Below, piece after piece: positions 32,458 through 41,356 of a DNA stretch of 64,000 nucleotides (position 1 is its first letter; every line of letters begins with the position of its first letter). This stretch comes from JBMNTP01 sp050945795 (GTDB lineage: Bacteria; Bacillota; Clostridia; Christensenellales; MGBC116941). Below the pieces are notes generated by a model. It saw only the letters and a program-made list of their open reading frames with translations, did no database searches and was not told where the DNA came from. A program made the position numbers and the translations under genes. The stretch covers positions 124,001 through 188,000 of the forward strand of contig JBMNTP010000001.1 in the NCBI GenBank assembly GCA_050945795.1, given 5' to 3'.

Positions 32458-33941
32458 CCCAGTATACCGCCTACTTCAAATATAGTATCTAAAGCCGTCA
32501 TACCCCTACCTTTTTTCTCCTGCGCCCGCTCTCCGGACAGCCCCGCGACATACGCGCCAAGCCGCGCCGCATCATAACAACTTAGCCCCTGCGCCAACAG
32601 CGCCGTTATAATGCCGGTCAGCACATCGCCGGAGCCCGCCTTAGCCATGCCGGGGCAGCCGGATGTATTTATTGTAGACCTTCCATCCGGCGAGGCTATA
32701 ACAGTACTTGCGCCTTTAATAAGAGTAATAACGCCATGCTCTTTTGAAAACGCCTCGGCAAGGCCAAGAGGATTATCAAGCACCTCTTCTTGAGAAATGC
32801 CGGTAAACCTTGAAAATTCGGCGGGATGCGGCGTTATAATCACATTATCACCCTTAGGCATTATGCCATTTTCCGCGAGTATATTTATAGCGTCGGCGTC
32901 TATCACCATCGGCTTTTTCCATTCTAGCATCATGTATTCTATAAGCTCAAGAGCGTCAGCGTAGCCTAGCCCCGGCCCTATAGCGGCGCAGTTTTTATTT
33001 TCGAGCAGCAGCACCGCTGCAGCTTTTGATGCGTACAGCCGCCCTTCTCTTTCATCCAGTTCATACGCCATAACGCAAGGCTCGGCGCTCTGCACCACCG
33101 GCACCACGCTCTTTGGCACGCCCAGCGTAACCATTCCCGCCCCCGCCGCCAATGCCGCGCGCGCCGCAAGTATACCCGCCCCCGCCATTCCCATGCTGCC
33201 GGCTATAATGGCAGTTCTGCCGTATGTGCCCTTGTGAGAGTTTTGTTTTCTTGGCGGCAGCAGGCTTTTGATATCATGCGGCTCAAGCTGCTCTCTTTTA
33301 ATTGTAAACCCGCCCTTTGGCGGCAAGCCTATGTTTACAACATGCACCTCGCCGCAATATTCCCGCCCTGGAAAAAGTAGCTGCCCTATTTTCTTGTAGC
33401 CAAACGTAACGGTAACTTCTGCCTTTACCGCTTCGCCCAACACATGAGCATTTTTCGCGTCTATGCCGCTTGGTATATCGGCGCTGAACACTCTTTTCCC
33501 GCATGAGTTTATAAGCCTTATAAGCTCTATGTAAACGCCGGAAACTTCCTTATTAAGTCCGGTTCCAAACAAAGCATCAACAACAGCATCGCAGCCGGCT
33601 AAATTGACCTGCGCCGCCCCGCTTACGCGCGACACGCTTATCCCGGCGTTAAGAAGCATTGAAAGGTTGGCTTTTGCGTCGCTTGAAAGCTCTCCCTCAA
33701 CAAGCGAAACCGTCGCTCCCATGCCGCGCATTATAAGCTGTCGCGCCAGTGCCAGCCCGTCGCCGCCGTTGTTGCCGCGTCCGCATATTATGTGCGCGCT
33801 TTTAACGCCTTTTAATTCGAGTATATCCGCCATACCCCGCGCCGCGTTCTCCATAAGAATAAGCGAGGGTATGCCGGTTTTGTTTATCATATCCTGATCC
33901 GCCTGTCGCATCTCAAGCGGCGTAACAACTTTATAAGCCAT
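32454..33941 (-). CDS. nnrDE: Bifunctional NAD(P)H-hydrate epimerase/dehydratase
   Basis: A 495-residue fusion that repairs damaged NADH and NADPH. The N-terminal epimerase half has CGRGNNGGDGLALAR and the active-site stretch DALFGTGL. The C-terminal ribokinase-like dehydratase half has AGSMGMAGAGILAARAAL, VITPHPAEFSRFTG and AGSGDVLTGIITALLA, the nucleotide-binding end motif. Length is normal for the bacterial fusion. It starts one base after the preceding gene's stop in the recX operon. Confidence 0.92.
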   Translation of the reverse strand: MAYKVVTPLEMRQADQDMINKTGIPSLILMENAARGMADILELKGVKSAHIICGRGNNGGDGLALARQLIMRGMGATVSLVEGELSSDAKANLSMLLNAGISVSRVSGAAQVNLAGCDAVVDALFGTGLNKEVSGVYIELIRLINSCGKRVFSADIPSGIDAKNAHVLGEAVKAEVTVTFGYKKIGQLLFPGREYCGEVHVVNIGLPPKGGFTIKREQLEPHDIKSLLPPRKQNSHKGTYGRTAIIAGSMGMAGAGILAARAALAAGAGMVTLGVPKSVVPVVQSAEPCVMAYELDEREGRLYASKAAAVLLLENKNCAAIGPGLGYADALELIEYMMLEWKKPMVIDADAINILAENGIMPKGDNVIITPHPAEFSRFTGISQEEVLDNPLGLAEAFSKEHGVITLIKGASTVIASPDGRSTINTSGCPGMAKAGSGDVLTGIITALLAQGLSCYDAARLGAYVAGLSGERAQEKKGRGMTALDTIFEVGGILG

Positions 33942-33942
33942 T

Positions 33943-34872
33943 TTATTCTCCTTTGGCGTGCCGCTCCGCCGTTACAGCGTTTTCAACCGCCCTTGCCGCC
34001 GCCTCCGCCGCCGCCGCGCATACCGCGTTTATGTCGGCATGAACTTTGCCGGTGCAAAGGCTAAAAAGAGTATCGCCGTCAAACATAGTATGGCTCGGCC
34101 TTATAGCCATAGCCAGCCCGTCATGCCCGGCTTGCGCTATCCTTTTGGCGGCGCCGCTGTCAAAAACAGCGTCCGTCGCTATAACGCCTATTACGGTATT
34201 TGTTCCCGCCAATCCCCATGCGTCGCCGGAAACTGCTTTTTTATATGAATCAAGCCATTTGCCGCTCTCATCTCTCGCTCCGGCTATAATGTCAAGGGTA
34301 TTGTGGTTTAATACGTCTCCCCACGCGTTAACAGCTATTATAGCAGATACCAGCGCTTCTCCCGCCGCCACCGTCGCCATGCCTATTCCGCCCGCCATAG
34401 CGTACTGCGGCCCATAAGCCTTGCCAACGCTAGCTCCTATACCCGCACCCACTCGACCTTGCGCCGCGGATTTTCCGGCCGCGCGCGCTGCCTGCCTTCC
34501 CATATTGGCGTCCGGCCTTATATCCGCCCTGCCTACACCAAGATCGAAAAGCACCGCCGCCGCTACTATAGGCACCTTAGCAAATCCCGTATCTATGCCT
34601 ATGCCACGCGCCTCAAGCTCTGCCATTACTCCTCCCGCCGCATCGAGGCCAAAGGCACTACCGCCGCACAGCACTATGGCGTGAGCGGTATTTATAAGGT
34701 TTCCGGGCGTGAAAACGTCCGTTTCGCGCGTTCCCGGCGCCGCCCCCCTTACATCAACGGATGCCACCGCCCCGCCCTCGCATATTATGGTGGTGCAGCC
34801 GGTCATAGCGTCGTTATACTGCGCATGGCCGCATATTATGCCGTCTATATCAGATATATTGCCTTTATACAT
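33943..34872 (-). CDS. P1-family (DmpA/NylC-like) self-processing peptidase
   Basis: A 309-residue N-terminal-nucleophile hydrolase of peptidase family P1. NLINTAHAIVLCGGSAFGLDAAGGVM is the conserved first-half motif, and GTNTVIGVIATDA near 215-227 contains the asparagine-threonine bond where such precursors cut themselves to expose the threonine nucleophile. Members include L-aminopeptidase/D-esterase DmpA and nylon oligomer hydrolase NylC. The natural substrate here is unknown. It overlaps birA by eight bases. Confidence 0.85.
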   Translation of the reverse strand: MYKGNISDIDGIICGHAQYNDAMTGCTTIICEGGAVASVDVRGAAPGTRETDVFTPGNLINTAHAIVLCGGSAFGLDAAGGVMAELEARGIGIDTGFAKVPIVAAAVLFDLGVGRADIRPDANMGRQAARAAGKSAAQGRVGAGIGASVGKAYGPQYAMAGGIGMATVAAGEALVSAIIAVNAWGDVLNHNTLDIIAGARDESGKWLDSYKKAVSGDAWGLAGTNTVIGVIATDAVFDSGAAKRIAQAGHDGLAMAIRPSHTMFDGDTLFSLCTGKVHADINAVCAAAAEAAARAVENAVTAERHAKGE

Positions 34873-35818
34873 ATCCCATCAACCCCCTTACAGACACCTC
34901 GCCCGCTACCACCGTCTCACGCCTGCCCTCCCTTAGCACTTCAAGCGCACCGTCCTTTGTTATGCCTACCGCCTTGGCCTCGTATTGCCCCTTAGGCGTC
35001 TTTATAACTACTGTCTTTTGCAGAGTCAGCGAGCAGGCTGCGTATTCTTCCATCATATCTTGAGTATTACCCGCTGCGAATTGCTTATAAAGCGGCTCAA
35101 AACTGTTTATAACAGCCGCCGCCGCTTGAGGTACGTCAATTGCCGCATAGCCTGCCTCCTCCATAGAAATGGCGGTATCCGGCCTGTCCTTGCTTTTTTT
35201 AACATTTATGCCTATGCCTATAAGCGCGTATTCAACCTCGGACATATCGGTGCTCATTTCAAGCAATATGCCGCACAGCTTTTTGCCTTTATATATAATA
35301 TCGTTCGGCCATTTTATTCCCGCCTCAATGCCAAAAGCGTGCATCGCCCTTACAACGGATAGCGAGGCAGGTATCGCCAGAGCGGGTATATCATGCGGCG
35401 GCAGCTTGGGCTTTAGGAAAAGCGTCATGTAAACGCCGGTGCCTGGCTCGGATACCCAGCCTCGCCCCAGCCTACCGCGGCCACACGTCTGCTCCCCCGC
35501 CATAATTACAGCGCCATGCTCAAGCTCGCTTCTGCGCTTCGTCTCAAGATTTGTGCTGTCAACTTCGGGAAGAAATATAATCTCTTTGCCTATCTCTTCG
35601 GCGTTTAAAAGGCGGCGGGTTATAGCGCCTGTAGCAGCAATGCCGCCTTTAAGCATATAGCCCTTTGCCTTGGAGCGCTCGATATCGCATCCCATCTCTC
35701 TAAGCGTGCATATGTGTTTCCATATCGCCGTTCTGCTAACGCCAAAGTCTTGCGCCAGCTGCTGCCCGGATATCCATCCCGCGCCTATAAGCGCCTCCAT
35801 AAGCTCATTCGCAGTCAT
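34865..35818 (-). CDS. birA: Biotin ligase and repressor
   Basis: A 317-residue bifunctional BirA. The N-terminal winged helix has QLAQDFGVSRTAIWKHICTL. The ligase domain has the biotinyl-AMP loop CGRGRLGRGW, GIKWPNDIIYKGKKLCGILLEM with the catalytic lysine, and a C-terminal SH3-like domain from about 265. It attaches biotin to carboxylase subunits and, with the HTH, can repress biotin genes. It overlaps recX by 14 bases. Confidence 0.93.
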   Translation of the reverse strand: MTANELMEALIGAGWISGQQLAQDFGVSRTAIWKHICTLREMGCDIERSKAKGYMLKGGIAATGAITRRLLNAEEIGKEIIFLPEVDSTNLETKRRSELEHGAVIMAGEQTCGRGRLGRGWVSEPGTGVYMTLFLKPKLPPHDIPALAIPASLSVVRAMHAFGIEAGIKWPNDIIYKGKKLCGILLEMSTDMSEVEYALIGIGINVKKSKDRPDTAISMEEAGYAAIDVPQAAAAVINSFEPLYKQFAAGNTQDMMEEYAACSLTLQKTVVIKTPKGQYEAKAVGITKDGALEVLREGRRETVVAGEVSVRGLMGYV

Positions 35819-36431
35819 CCTTAGTCACCTCGTCTAAAACACTTCTGATAGTATCCCATTCAAAGCCTTTTCTAAAAAGCGCCTGCGCCGCCTTGTCCCT
35901 CTTTTGCTTTAACTCGCCCTTGGCTTTGTTATAATACTTAAGCGCCAATTGATACGCCGCCGCTCTCTCATCCTCTCCGCTTATAGCCTCGGCCGCCCGC
36001 TCCGCCTCATCGCGGTCAATGCCTTTTTGCGTCAGACGCATATTCAACTCTCTTCGAGACATGCCTTTGCTTTTGGCATAACCGGCATACATATCCGCAA
36101 AGGCGGAATCGTCAACATATCCGTACCGTTCAAGCTTTTCAATGGCCGCGTCCGCCGCCGTATCATCAAATCCCGCCCTTTCAAGAGCCTGTCGTATTTC
36201 CTTTTCCGTCCTTGCCCTGTATTTTAAAAGATTAAGTGCCTTATTGACAGCCGCCCTTGTATTATCGGCAATAACAAGCTTTGATAGCGTCTGCGCGTCG
36301 GCCTCGTCTCCTATTTTAAGCCCCAGCCTTATGCGCTCCTCATCCGACACTCCAACCGCGAACTCTTCGTCTATATATATATTAACCCTGCCGCTTCGCC
36401 TTTGAGGTTTTATGTCGGTAATGCGCCCCAT
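35805..36431 (-). CDS. recX: RecX regulatory protein
   Basis: A 208-residue RecX, a modulator of RecA filaments. After a 60-residue N-terminal region (GRITDIKPQRRSGRVNIYID) come three-helix RecX repeats with ALNLLKYRARTEKEIRQALERAGF, VDDSAFADMYAGYAKSKGMSRRELNMRLTQKGI-type segments and ALFRKGFEWDTI near the end. It heads the leftward five-gene operon. No recA is in the window. Confidence 0.88.
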   Translation of the reverse strand: MGRITDIKPQRRSGRVNIYIDEEFAVGVSDEERIRLGLKIGDEADAQTLSKLVIADNTRAAVNKALNLLKYRARTEKEIRQALERAGFDDTAADAAIEKLERYGYVDDSAFADMYAGYAKSKGMSRRELNMRLTQKGIDRDEAERAAEAISGEDERAAAYQLALKYYNKAKGELKQKRDKAAQALFRKGFEWDTIRSVLDEVTKDDCE

Positions 36432-36512
36432 TTCATCCTCCGGATTTTTTTTAATTATATCAAAACCTTGGTTCGTTTAAAAGCCGGCTTACCGAAACCT
36501 TCCACCGCCTAT

Positions 36513-36541
36513 GCATATACGCTACGCTACAGGACACAATA
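36513..36541 (+). promoter_or_regulatory. Possible sporulation promoter before the coat genes
   Basis: GCATATA (36513-36519) and GACACAATA (36533-36541) with a 13-base gap resemble mother-cell sigma-E/sigma-K boxes better than sigma-A. The call rests mainly on the downstream spore coat genes. Confidence 0.3.
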
Positions 36542-36569
36542 AAGCAAAACAAGTTGTGGAGGTAACTGA

Positions 36570-36788
36570 ATGAACATGAACATGACTCAGACTATGCCGG
36601 AAATAGAAAGCAAAAACCTCACTATAATTTGCGACCAACTTAAACACGAGGCACATGCGTGCAAAAAAAGTGAAGTGTATTCCAATTATTTTACCGATCC
36701 CGGTCTTAAGAACCTCGCTTCGCAAGTAGCACAGCATCACCGTCAGAATTTCGACAACCTTATGAATTACCTGGACAGTCACAGATAA
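36570..36788 (+). CDS. Small CotF-like spore coat protein
   Basis: A 72-residue helical protein resembling half of a coat F (CotF) domain. ESKNLTIICDQLKHEAHACKK and the end QVAQHHRQNFDNLMNYLDSH match the ferritin-like two-helix pattern of CotF relatives. TGGAGGT lies 7 bases upstream. It precedes a second CotF-like gene by 15 bases. Both should be made late in sporulation and deposited on the spore. Confidence 0.75.
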   Translation: MNMNMTQTMPEIESKNLTIICDQLKHEAHACKKSEVYSNYFTDPGLKNLASQVAQHHRQNFDNLMNYLDSHR

Positions 36789-36803
36789 ATAGGAGGATAG
36801 TAA

Positions 36804-37124
36804 ATGAACAACCAGTTTTTTAACCAGCAGGGTCAAAGCGCTTCGGGCAGCACAGGACCGTCGATGACAGAGCAGGAATTATTGACCGATCTTTTGAATC
36901 AAGAAAAGCAGCTGATGGGCACATACAGCCACTTTATAATGGAATCGTCCTGCCCTAACATGCGGCAGATGCTGCAAGACCAGTTCAACCAAACTTGCCA
37001 GGATCAATTCAGCATTTTTAAAAACATGCAGCAGCGCGGCTATTATAAAACAAAAGACGCATCCGATGCCGACGTAACGCAGGCAAAGCAAGATGCTCAG
37101 CAGCTCCAAACACAAATGGCATAA
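36804..37124 (+). CDS. CotF-like spore coat protein
   Basis: A 106-residue protein with a Gln/Asn/Ser-rich N-terminus (NNQFFNQQGQSASG) followed by a CotF-type helical domain: TEQELLTDLLNQEKQLMGTYSHF, then CPNMRQMLQDQFNQTCQDQFSIF and MQQRGYYK. The last motif, QRGYY, is typical of these coat proteins. AGGAGG lies ahead of the ATG. It is co-transcribed with the smaller relative upstream. Confidence 0.82.
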   Translation: MNNQFFNQQGQSASGSTGPSMTEQELLTDLLNQEKQLMGTYSHFIMESSCPNMRQMLQDQFNQTCQDQFSIFKNMQQRGYYKTKDASDADVTQAKQDAQQLQTQMA

Positions 37125-37136
37125 GCTTATATAAAC

Positions 37137-37162
37137 AAAGCCGGCTAAATAAGACCGGCTTT
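37137..37162 (+). terminator. Terminator after the coat genes
   Basis: AAAGCCGG (37137-37144) pairs with CCGGCTTT (37155-37162) 12 bases past the stop; only a short T-run follows. Confidence 0.6.
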
Positions 37163-37264
37163 AATATAATTAAAATATTCGGCATAACCGATAGTAATAC
37201 CGGCTATGCCGTTTCGTTAGTTTTAGATGCCAGAGCGCACTTTTAAACCACTTTTATCACGCTA

Positions 37265-37291
37265 AAAACGCGCCTAAATCAAGCGCGTTTT
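37265..37291. terminator. Second hairpin between coat genes and the sugar operon
   Basis: AAAACGCGC (37265-37273) pairs with GCGCGTTTT (37283-37291), with A/T runs on both sides; probably ends the sugar operon on the minus strand. Confidence 0.7.
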
Positions 37292-37326
37292 GATTAGCTT
37301 ATAGTCTATGTGCTGCTTTTGCCGAA

Positions 37327-38448
37327 TCATTTAACAGCATATTTTTCAAGTATCTCTTTCTGTATCTCTATACCTAGGCCCGGCTTATCCGGAATATGCA
37401 CTATGCCGTTTTTATCAATGCTAAAGTGATGGCGGATAAGATTTTTGCTTAAAACCGTCTCCTGCGAGCAGTATTCTAGCAGGTAAGAATTTTTAACCGA
37501 AGCTATAAACTGCAACGAGGCCGACATCAATATACCGGTTTTGAAAGCATGCGGTATAACGGGTATGGACTTTAGCGCCGCCCAATCCGCCACCTTTTTT
37601 GCTACGCTGATACCGCCGCTGCGGCTAAGATCCGGCTGCAGTATATCCACGCAATCATTATCGAGCAGCTCTTTAAACTCATACAATGTGCCGACTTCCT
37701 CGCCGCCCGATATCTTAACATCAACGCTTGAGCATAGCTGCTTATATCCCAAAATATTATCCGGCGTAAGCGGCTCCTCAATCCAGTCTATGTCGAATTC
37801 TTTAAGCATGTTGGTGCGCTGAATAGCCGTTTTGGCATCCCCCCATACCATGCCAATATCAATCATCAATTTGGGTTCCTTGCCCAGCGCCTTACGCGCC
37901 GCCGCCACCAGCTCGTAATCCTTTTCCCGGCTTTGCCCAAGCGCGCCCCATCCAAACTTTATGCCCTTAAACCCTTTTGGCATCTGTTCATCGACTATTC
38001 TCTTTATGCCGTCCTCATCTTCCGGCATAAGCACGCTGCAATACGCGGGTATCTCGGTGCGATATGCTCCGCCGAGCAGCTTATATACCGGCAGCCCCAG
38101 CGCCTTACCCTTTATATCCCACAGCGCCATCTCTATACCGCTCATAGCGTGTATGCCTACGCTACGGCGACCGTAATAATAAGACTCCCAGTACATCTTA
38201 TCCCAGATTACTTCAATATCAAACGGATCCATGCCTAAAATAATCTCTTTTAATCCTCTGCATACCATATGCGAGGAGGGCGCCTCAATAATCTCGCGCA
38301 CTATATAAGGCGAGGAATCAACCTCCCCTATGCCGGTAATGCCTTCATCTGTATGCACCATAATAACAACTGTATCCTGGCTGCCGTCGCCTATTAGCTC
38401 AATACTTTCCTGTTTTACCGGAATTGCCTGAACATCTGTAATTTTCAT
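37327..38448 (-). CDS. Enolase-superfamily (mandelate racemase-type) dehydratase
   Basis: A 373-residue acid-sugar dehydratase candidate. Metal ligands appear as DIGMVWG, WIEEPLTPDN and SGGEEV; the second-base pair is QPDLSRSGG and IPHAFKTG, the His-Asp dyad of the mandelate racemase group; GIKFGWG carries the lysine on the other face. It is the last gene of the sugar operon. In oxidative sugar pathways such an enzyme dehydrates the aldonate (galactonate, arabinonate or fuconate) to a 2-keto-3-deoxy acid. The exact sugar cannot be read from sequence. Confidence 0.85.
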   Translation of the reverse strand: MKITDVQAIPVKQESIELIGDGSQDTVVIMVHTDEGITGIGEVDSSPYIVREIIEAPSSHMVCRGLKEIILGMDPFDIEVIWDKMYWESYYYGRRSVGIHAMSGIEMALWDIKGKALGLPVYKLLGGAYRTEIPAYCSVLMPEDEDGIKRIVDEQMPKGFKGIKFGWGALGQSREKDYELVAAARKALGKEPKLMIDIGMVWGDAKTAIQRTNMLKEFDIDWIEEPLTPDNILGYKQLCSSVDVKISGGEEVGTLYEFKELLDNDCVDILQPDLSRSGGISVAKKVADWAALKSIPVIPHAFKTGILMSASLQFIASVKNSYLLEYCSQETVLSKNLIRHHFSIDKNGIVHIPDKPGLGIEIQKEILEKYAVK

Positions 38449-38460
38449 GGTATGCCTCCA

Positions 38461-38832
38461 TTAATCGTATAATAAAATTGAAACCATCACAAAGTCGCCG
38501 TCCGTGTCATTAAAGAGGGAATGGCTGTGTCCGTCTCCGGTAAGCAGCGCGTCCCCCCGCTCCAGCCTTGTGCATTCTTGATCGTCCATTACCTTTATGC
38601 TGCCATAAATTGCATAAAATAGCTCAGATTCTCGGCTATGCATATGAAAGCCAAGCTTAGATCCGGGCGGTATGCGCACGAGGCGCATGAATTTTCCATG
38701 TTGAATGGGAAATTTGTCTTTAGGCCAGATGTCGGCGGAATAAATGTCTCCACTTCCGCCATACACATTTTGAGCGCACACGTCAGTCATTTCATCTGCT
38801 CTTATAATCAAGGTCTTCCCCTCACAAATCAA
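38461..38832 (-). CDS. Cupin-domain protein
   Basis: A 123-residue single cupin. GFHMHSRESELFYAIYG holds the metal-binding His, His and Glu of the first motif and GDGHSHSLFN the histidine of the second. It overlaps the IclR gene stop by four bases. In sugar operons such proteins are often sugar-binding or isomerase accessory proteins. No specific activity can be assigned. Confidence 0.78.
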   Translation of the reverse strand: MICEGKTLIIRADEMTDVCAQNVYGGSGDIYSADIWPKDKFPIQHGKFMRLVRIPPGSKLGFHMHSRESELFYAIYGSIKVMDDQECTRLERGDALLTGDGHSHSLFNDTDGDFVMVSILLYD

Positions 38833-39605
38833 AAATTATGCAATTTCTCATGAACCGGCATTTTCCCGCGATATCCAAGGCTCAGGGAAATCTGATTTGC
38901 CGTTTCTATAAGCTGATCCCTATACCCGATAAGCGTTTCCCTGTCGGTACACACCGTCGTTGAAGATATGCTTATTCCTGCCGCCACGCCGCGATTATCG
39001 AATACCGGCGCCGCAATGCAGTTAACCGATTCAAAATGCTCCTCAAAAACATAAGCGACTCCGCTTTTACGAACTTTGTCCAGTTCCTTTCGGAATTGCT
39101 TTTCATTGGCAATAGTATTATCGGTATACTTATCAAACGAAACTTTGGATATTATGCGCTCTGAGGTTCTCGAGGGCGAATACGCCAGCAATACCTTAGC
39201 CACTCCGGTGCAATGAATGGGATTTGATGTGCCTATTCTGGAATTGAGGCGCACCGCCTTGTTTGAATCAATCTTGTCAATATATATGACATTATTTCCA
39301 TCAAGCGCCGCGAGGTGGATTGTCTCCCCCGTATCTTCGGCTAACTGCGTCAAATGCGGGCTGGCCAGTCTCCGGATGCGGTTGCTTTCCGAGGCGGATT
39401 TTGACAATAGATATATGGTAGAACCGATCTCATATTTTCTAGATGAGTTCAACTCCACAAACCCCTCTTGATGCAAAGTATTAAGCATGCGCGACGCCGA
39501 GCTTTTATTTATACCCATAAGCTCCGCCACCTCCATCATTCTAAGAGGCTTTTCCGCTATACATTTTAAGAGCTGCAGCGCTCGTCTCACCGTTTCCATT
39601 TTCAC
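38829..39605 (-). CDS. IclR-family transcriptional regulator
   Basis: A 258-residue regulator. The N-terminal winged helix is seen in ELMGINKSSASRMLNTLHQEGFV, and the C-terminal effector domain has IHLAALDGNNVIYIDKID, HCTGVAKVLLAY and GVAAGISISST. IclR proteins commonly control sugar-acid catabolism and respond to the pathway intermediate. It sits inside the operon and probably regulates the promoter at 46255-46283. Confidence 0.9.
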   Translation of the reverse strand: MKMETVRRALQLLKCIAEKPLRMMEVAELMGINKSSASRMLNTLHQEGFVELNSSRKYEIGSTIYLLSKSASESNRIRRLASPHLTQLAEDTGETIHLAALDGNNVIYIDKIDSNKAVRLNSRIGTSNPIHCTGVAKVLLAYSPSRTSERIISKVSFDKYTDNTIANEKQFRKELDKVRKSGVAYVFEEHFESVNCIAAPVFDNRGVAAGISISSTTVCTDRETLIGYRDQLIETANQISLSLGYRGKMPVHEKLHNF

Positions 39606-39617
39606 ACCTCAAATGCC

Positions 39618-40577
39618 TTACTCCCGATATGGAATATAATCAAACTCATATTGTATCTTATGATGATATCGTATATACAGATTAGGATTGACTATCCAAG
39701 GATACTCCTGCGGCTCTAAGCAAATCCCGCTTCGCCGTCCATACAATACCCCGCCTTTACCGGTATCCATTAAACCATCTGCGCTATAAAGCTGAATGCC
39801 CGGCTGCGTACACGATAACCGCATTATAATTCCCGAAGGTTCCGCGTATAACTCCGCCGCATACCCACCATCATCGACAATGTAATAGTTATCGTAGGCG
39901 ATGTCTTGAAGCGGCATAAGCGTTTGGAAGTTATACCCGCCTTGCGCAGGTATCTCCCCTTTTATCGCCGCCCCCTTGGCATCCGATTTAAAGTAGCGGC
40001 TAGAGCCGATACGGAGCATATGCCCATCCAAACAACCACACGCATGGCCGTTTAGATTAAAGTATGGATGCAGCGTCAAGTTTAAAGGGCAGGGCCGATC
40101 GCAATCAGCGGCATACTCTACTTCTATTCTGTTTCCAACGAGCCGGTATCGCACCTCAAACTCAGCTTTGCCCGGATATCCTTCTTCTCCGTCCCGGCTT
40201 TCATAGCGAAAACATAACGTATCGCCATCAATGTCAGCCCGCCATAATCGAAAGGACAAACCTTTGACGCCTCCATGCAAGTGATGCTCGCCGTCATTTT
40301 TGGTAAGCCGAAACTCCTCGCCATCGCAGTTTGCTACAGCGTTTGGTATAATGCCCGCGAACCTGCCCACTACCGCGCCAAAATAGGTTTGATTGTCAAG
40401 ATAGCGCTCTGTATTGTCGTATCCCAATATCAAATCGCGTGCCTCGCCAGCGTTCATATATAATGATATCATAGCCGCGCCGGCATTGGTCAACTCCAGC
40501 CGCAGGACGTCGTTTTCCAGCCTGTATCGCTCAAGCCCCGTAGCGGTATCCCGCCATATATTCGCCGCATTAGCCAT
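39618..40577 (-). CDS. galM: Aldose 1-epimerase (mutarotase)
   Basis: A 319-residue GalM-type enzyme that interconverts alpha and beta anomers. NDGEHHLHGG supplies the first histidine, LTLHPYFNLNGHACG the catalytic general-acid histidine, and CLEPQEYPW the catalytic glutamate. It should deliver the correct anomer to the sugar dehydrogenase next in the operon. Confidence 0.9.
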   Translation of the reverse strand: MANAANIWRDTATGLERYRLENDVLRLELTNAGAAMISLYMNAGEARDLILGYDNTERYLDNQTYFGAVVGRFAGIIPNAVANCDGEEFRLTKNDGEHHLHGGVKGLSFRLWRADIDGDTLCFRYESRDGEEGYPGKAEFEVRYRLVGNRIEVEYAADCDRPCPLNLTLHPYFNLNGHACGCLDGHMLRIGSSRYFKSDAKGAAIKGEIPAQGGYNFQTLMPLQDIAYDNYYIVDDGGYAAELYAEPSGIIMRLSCTQPGIQLYSADGLMDTGKGGVLYGRRSGICLEPQEYPWIVNPNLYIRYHHKIQYEFDYIPYRE

Positions 40578-40580
40578 TTT

Positions 40581-41345
40581 TTAATTAAAATAGCTGTTTT
40601 CAGACGGGCAAGGCAGCAATACACCGCCATCGACGTTAAATACCGCACCCGTCGTATAATAAGCCTTATCCGAAGCTATAAACGCTATCATATCGGCAAT
40701 GTTTTGCGGCTTGCCAAAATGCTGCTGCGGAATTCTATTCTGGGCTACGAAAAATTCGTCTGCCGGATTCCAGCCTACGTCAATATACCCCGGATGAATA
40801 GCGGCAACCCGTATTTTGTGCGGCGCTAATTCCATGGCGGCATGTTTGCTAAACTTTGTAAGCGCCGCTTTAACCGAGCCGTATACCGAGGAATCCGGCC
40901 ATATGCCTTCGGCCTGTATAGAAGAAACGATTACTATAACGCCGCCATTATTCTGCGCTATCATCTCTTTTGCCGCCCGCTGCACAGCGAAATATGCACC
41001 GCGAAAATTAGTGCCCATCAGCTTATCAAATATCTCCGGCGTTGTATCTAAAAACGGCACAACACCGTCCAGCCCCGCATTGTTTACAAAAAGATCAATG
41101 TCTCCCATCTCTTGCCGGAACTTGTCAAACATATCATTAGTCTGCGATACATCAGAAATATCCGCCTTTATTACGCATGTTTTAGCGCCCAACGCCTGAG
41201 CCTTTTGTGCGGTATCCTCCGCTCCTTCTCGCGTGCTATTATAGTTAATGCCAACGTCATACCCCTGCCGAGCCAGTTCAATGGCGGTGGCTTTACCTAT
41301 ACCCTTGCTTGAACCTGTAATCAATGCTGTTTTGCGTCTGCTCAT
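40581..41345 (-). CDS. Short-chain dehydrogenase (aldose dehydrogenase candidate)
   Basis: A 254-residue classical SDR. The cofactor motif is TGSSKGIGKATA near residue 11, NNAG is near 90, and SVYGSVKAAL carries the Tyr-x-x-x-Lys pair; FNVDGG ends the fold. The second strand GINYNSTREG resembles NADP-preferring relatives. Placed between mutarotase and lactonase, it most likely oxidises an aldose at C1 to the lactone. Annotation as 3-oxoacyl-ACP reductase would be generic. Confidence 0.85.
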   Translation of the reverse strand: MSRRKTALITGSSKGIGKATAIELARQGYDVGINYNSTREGAEDTAQKAQALGAKTCVIKADISDVSQTNDMFDKFRQEMGDIDLFVNNAGLDGVVPFLDTTPEIFDKLMGTNFRGAYFAVQRAAKEMIAQNNGGVIVIVSSIQAEGIWPDSSVYGSVKAALTKFSKHAAMELAPHKIRVAAIHPGYIDVGWNPADEFFVAQNRIPQQHFGKPQNIADMIAFIASDKAYYTTGAVFNVDGGVLLPCPSENSYFN

Positions 41346-41356
41346 CTCACTTCTCC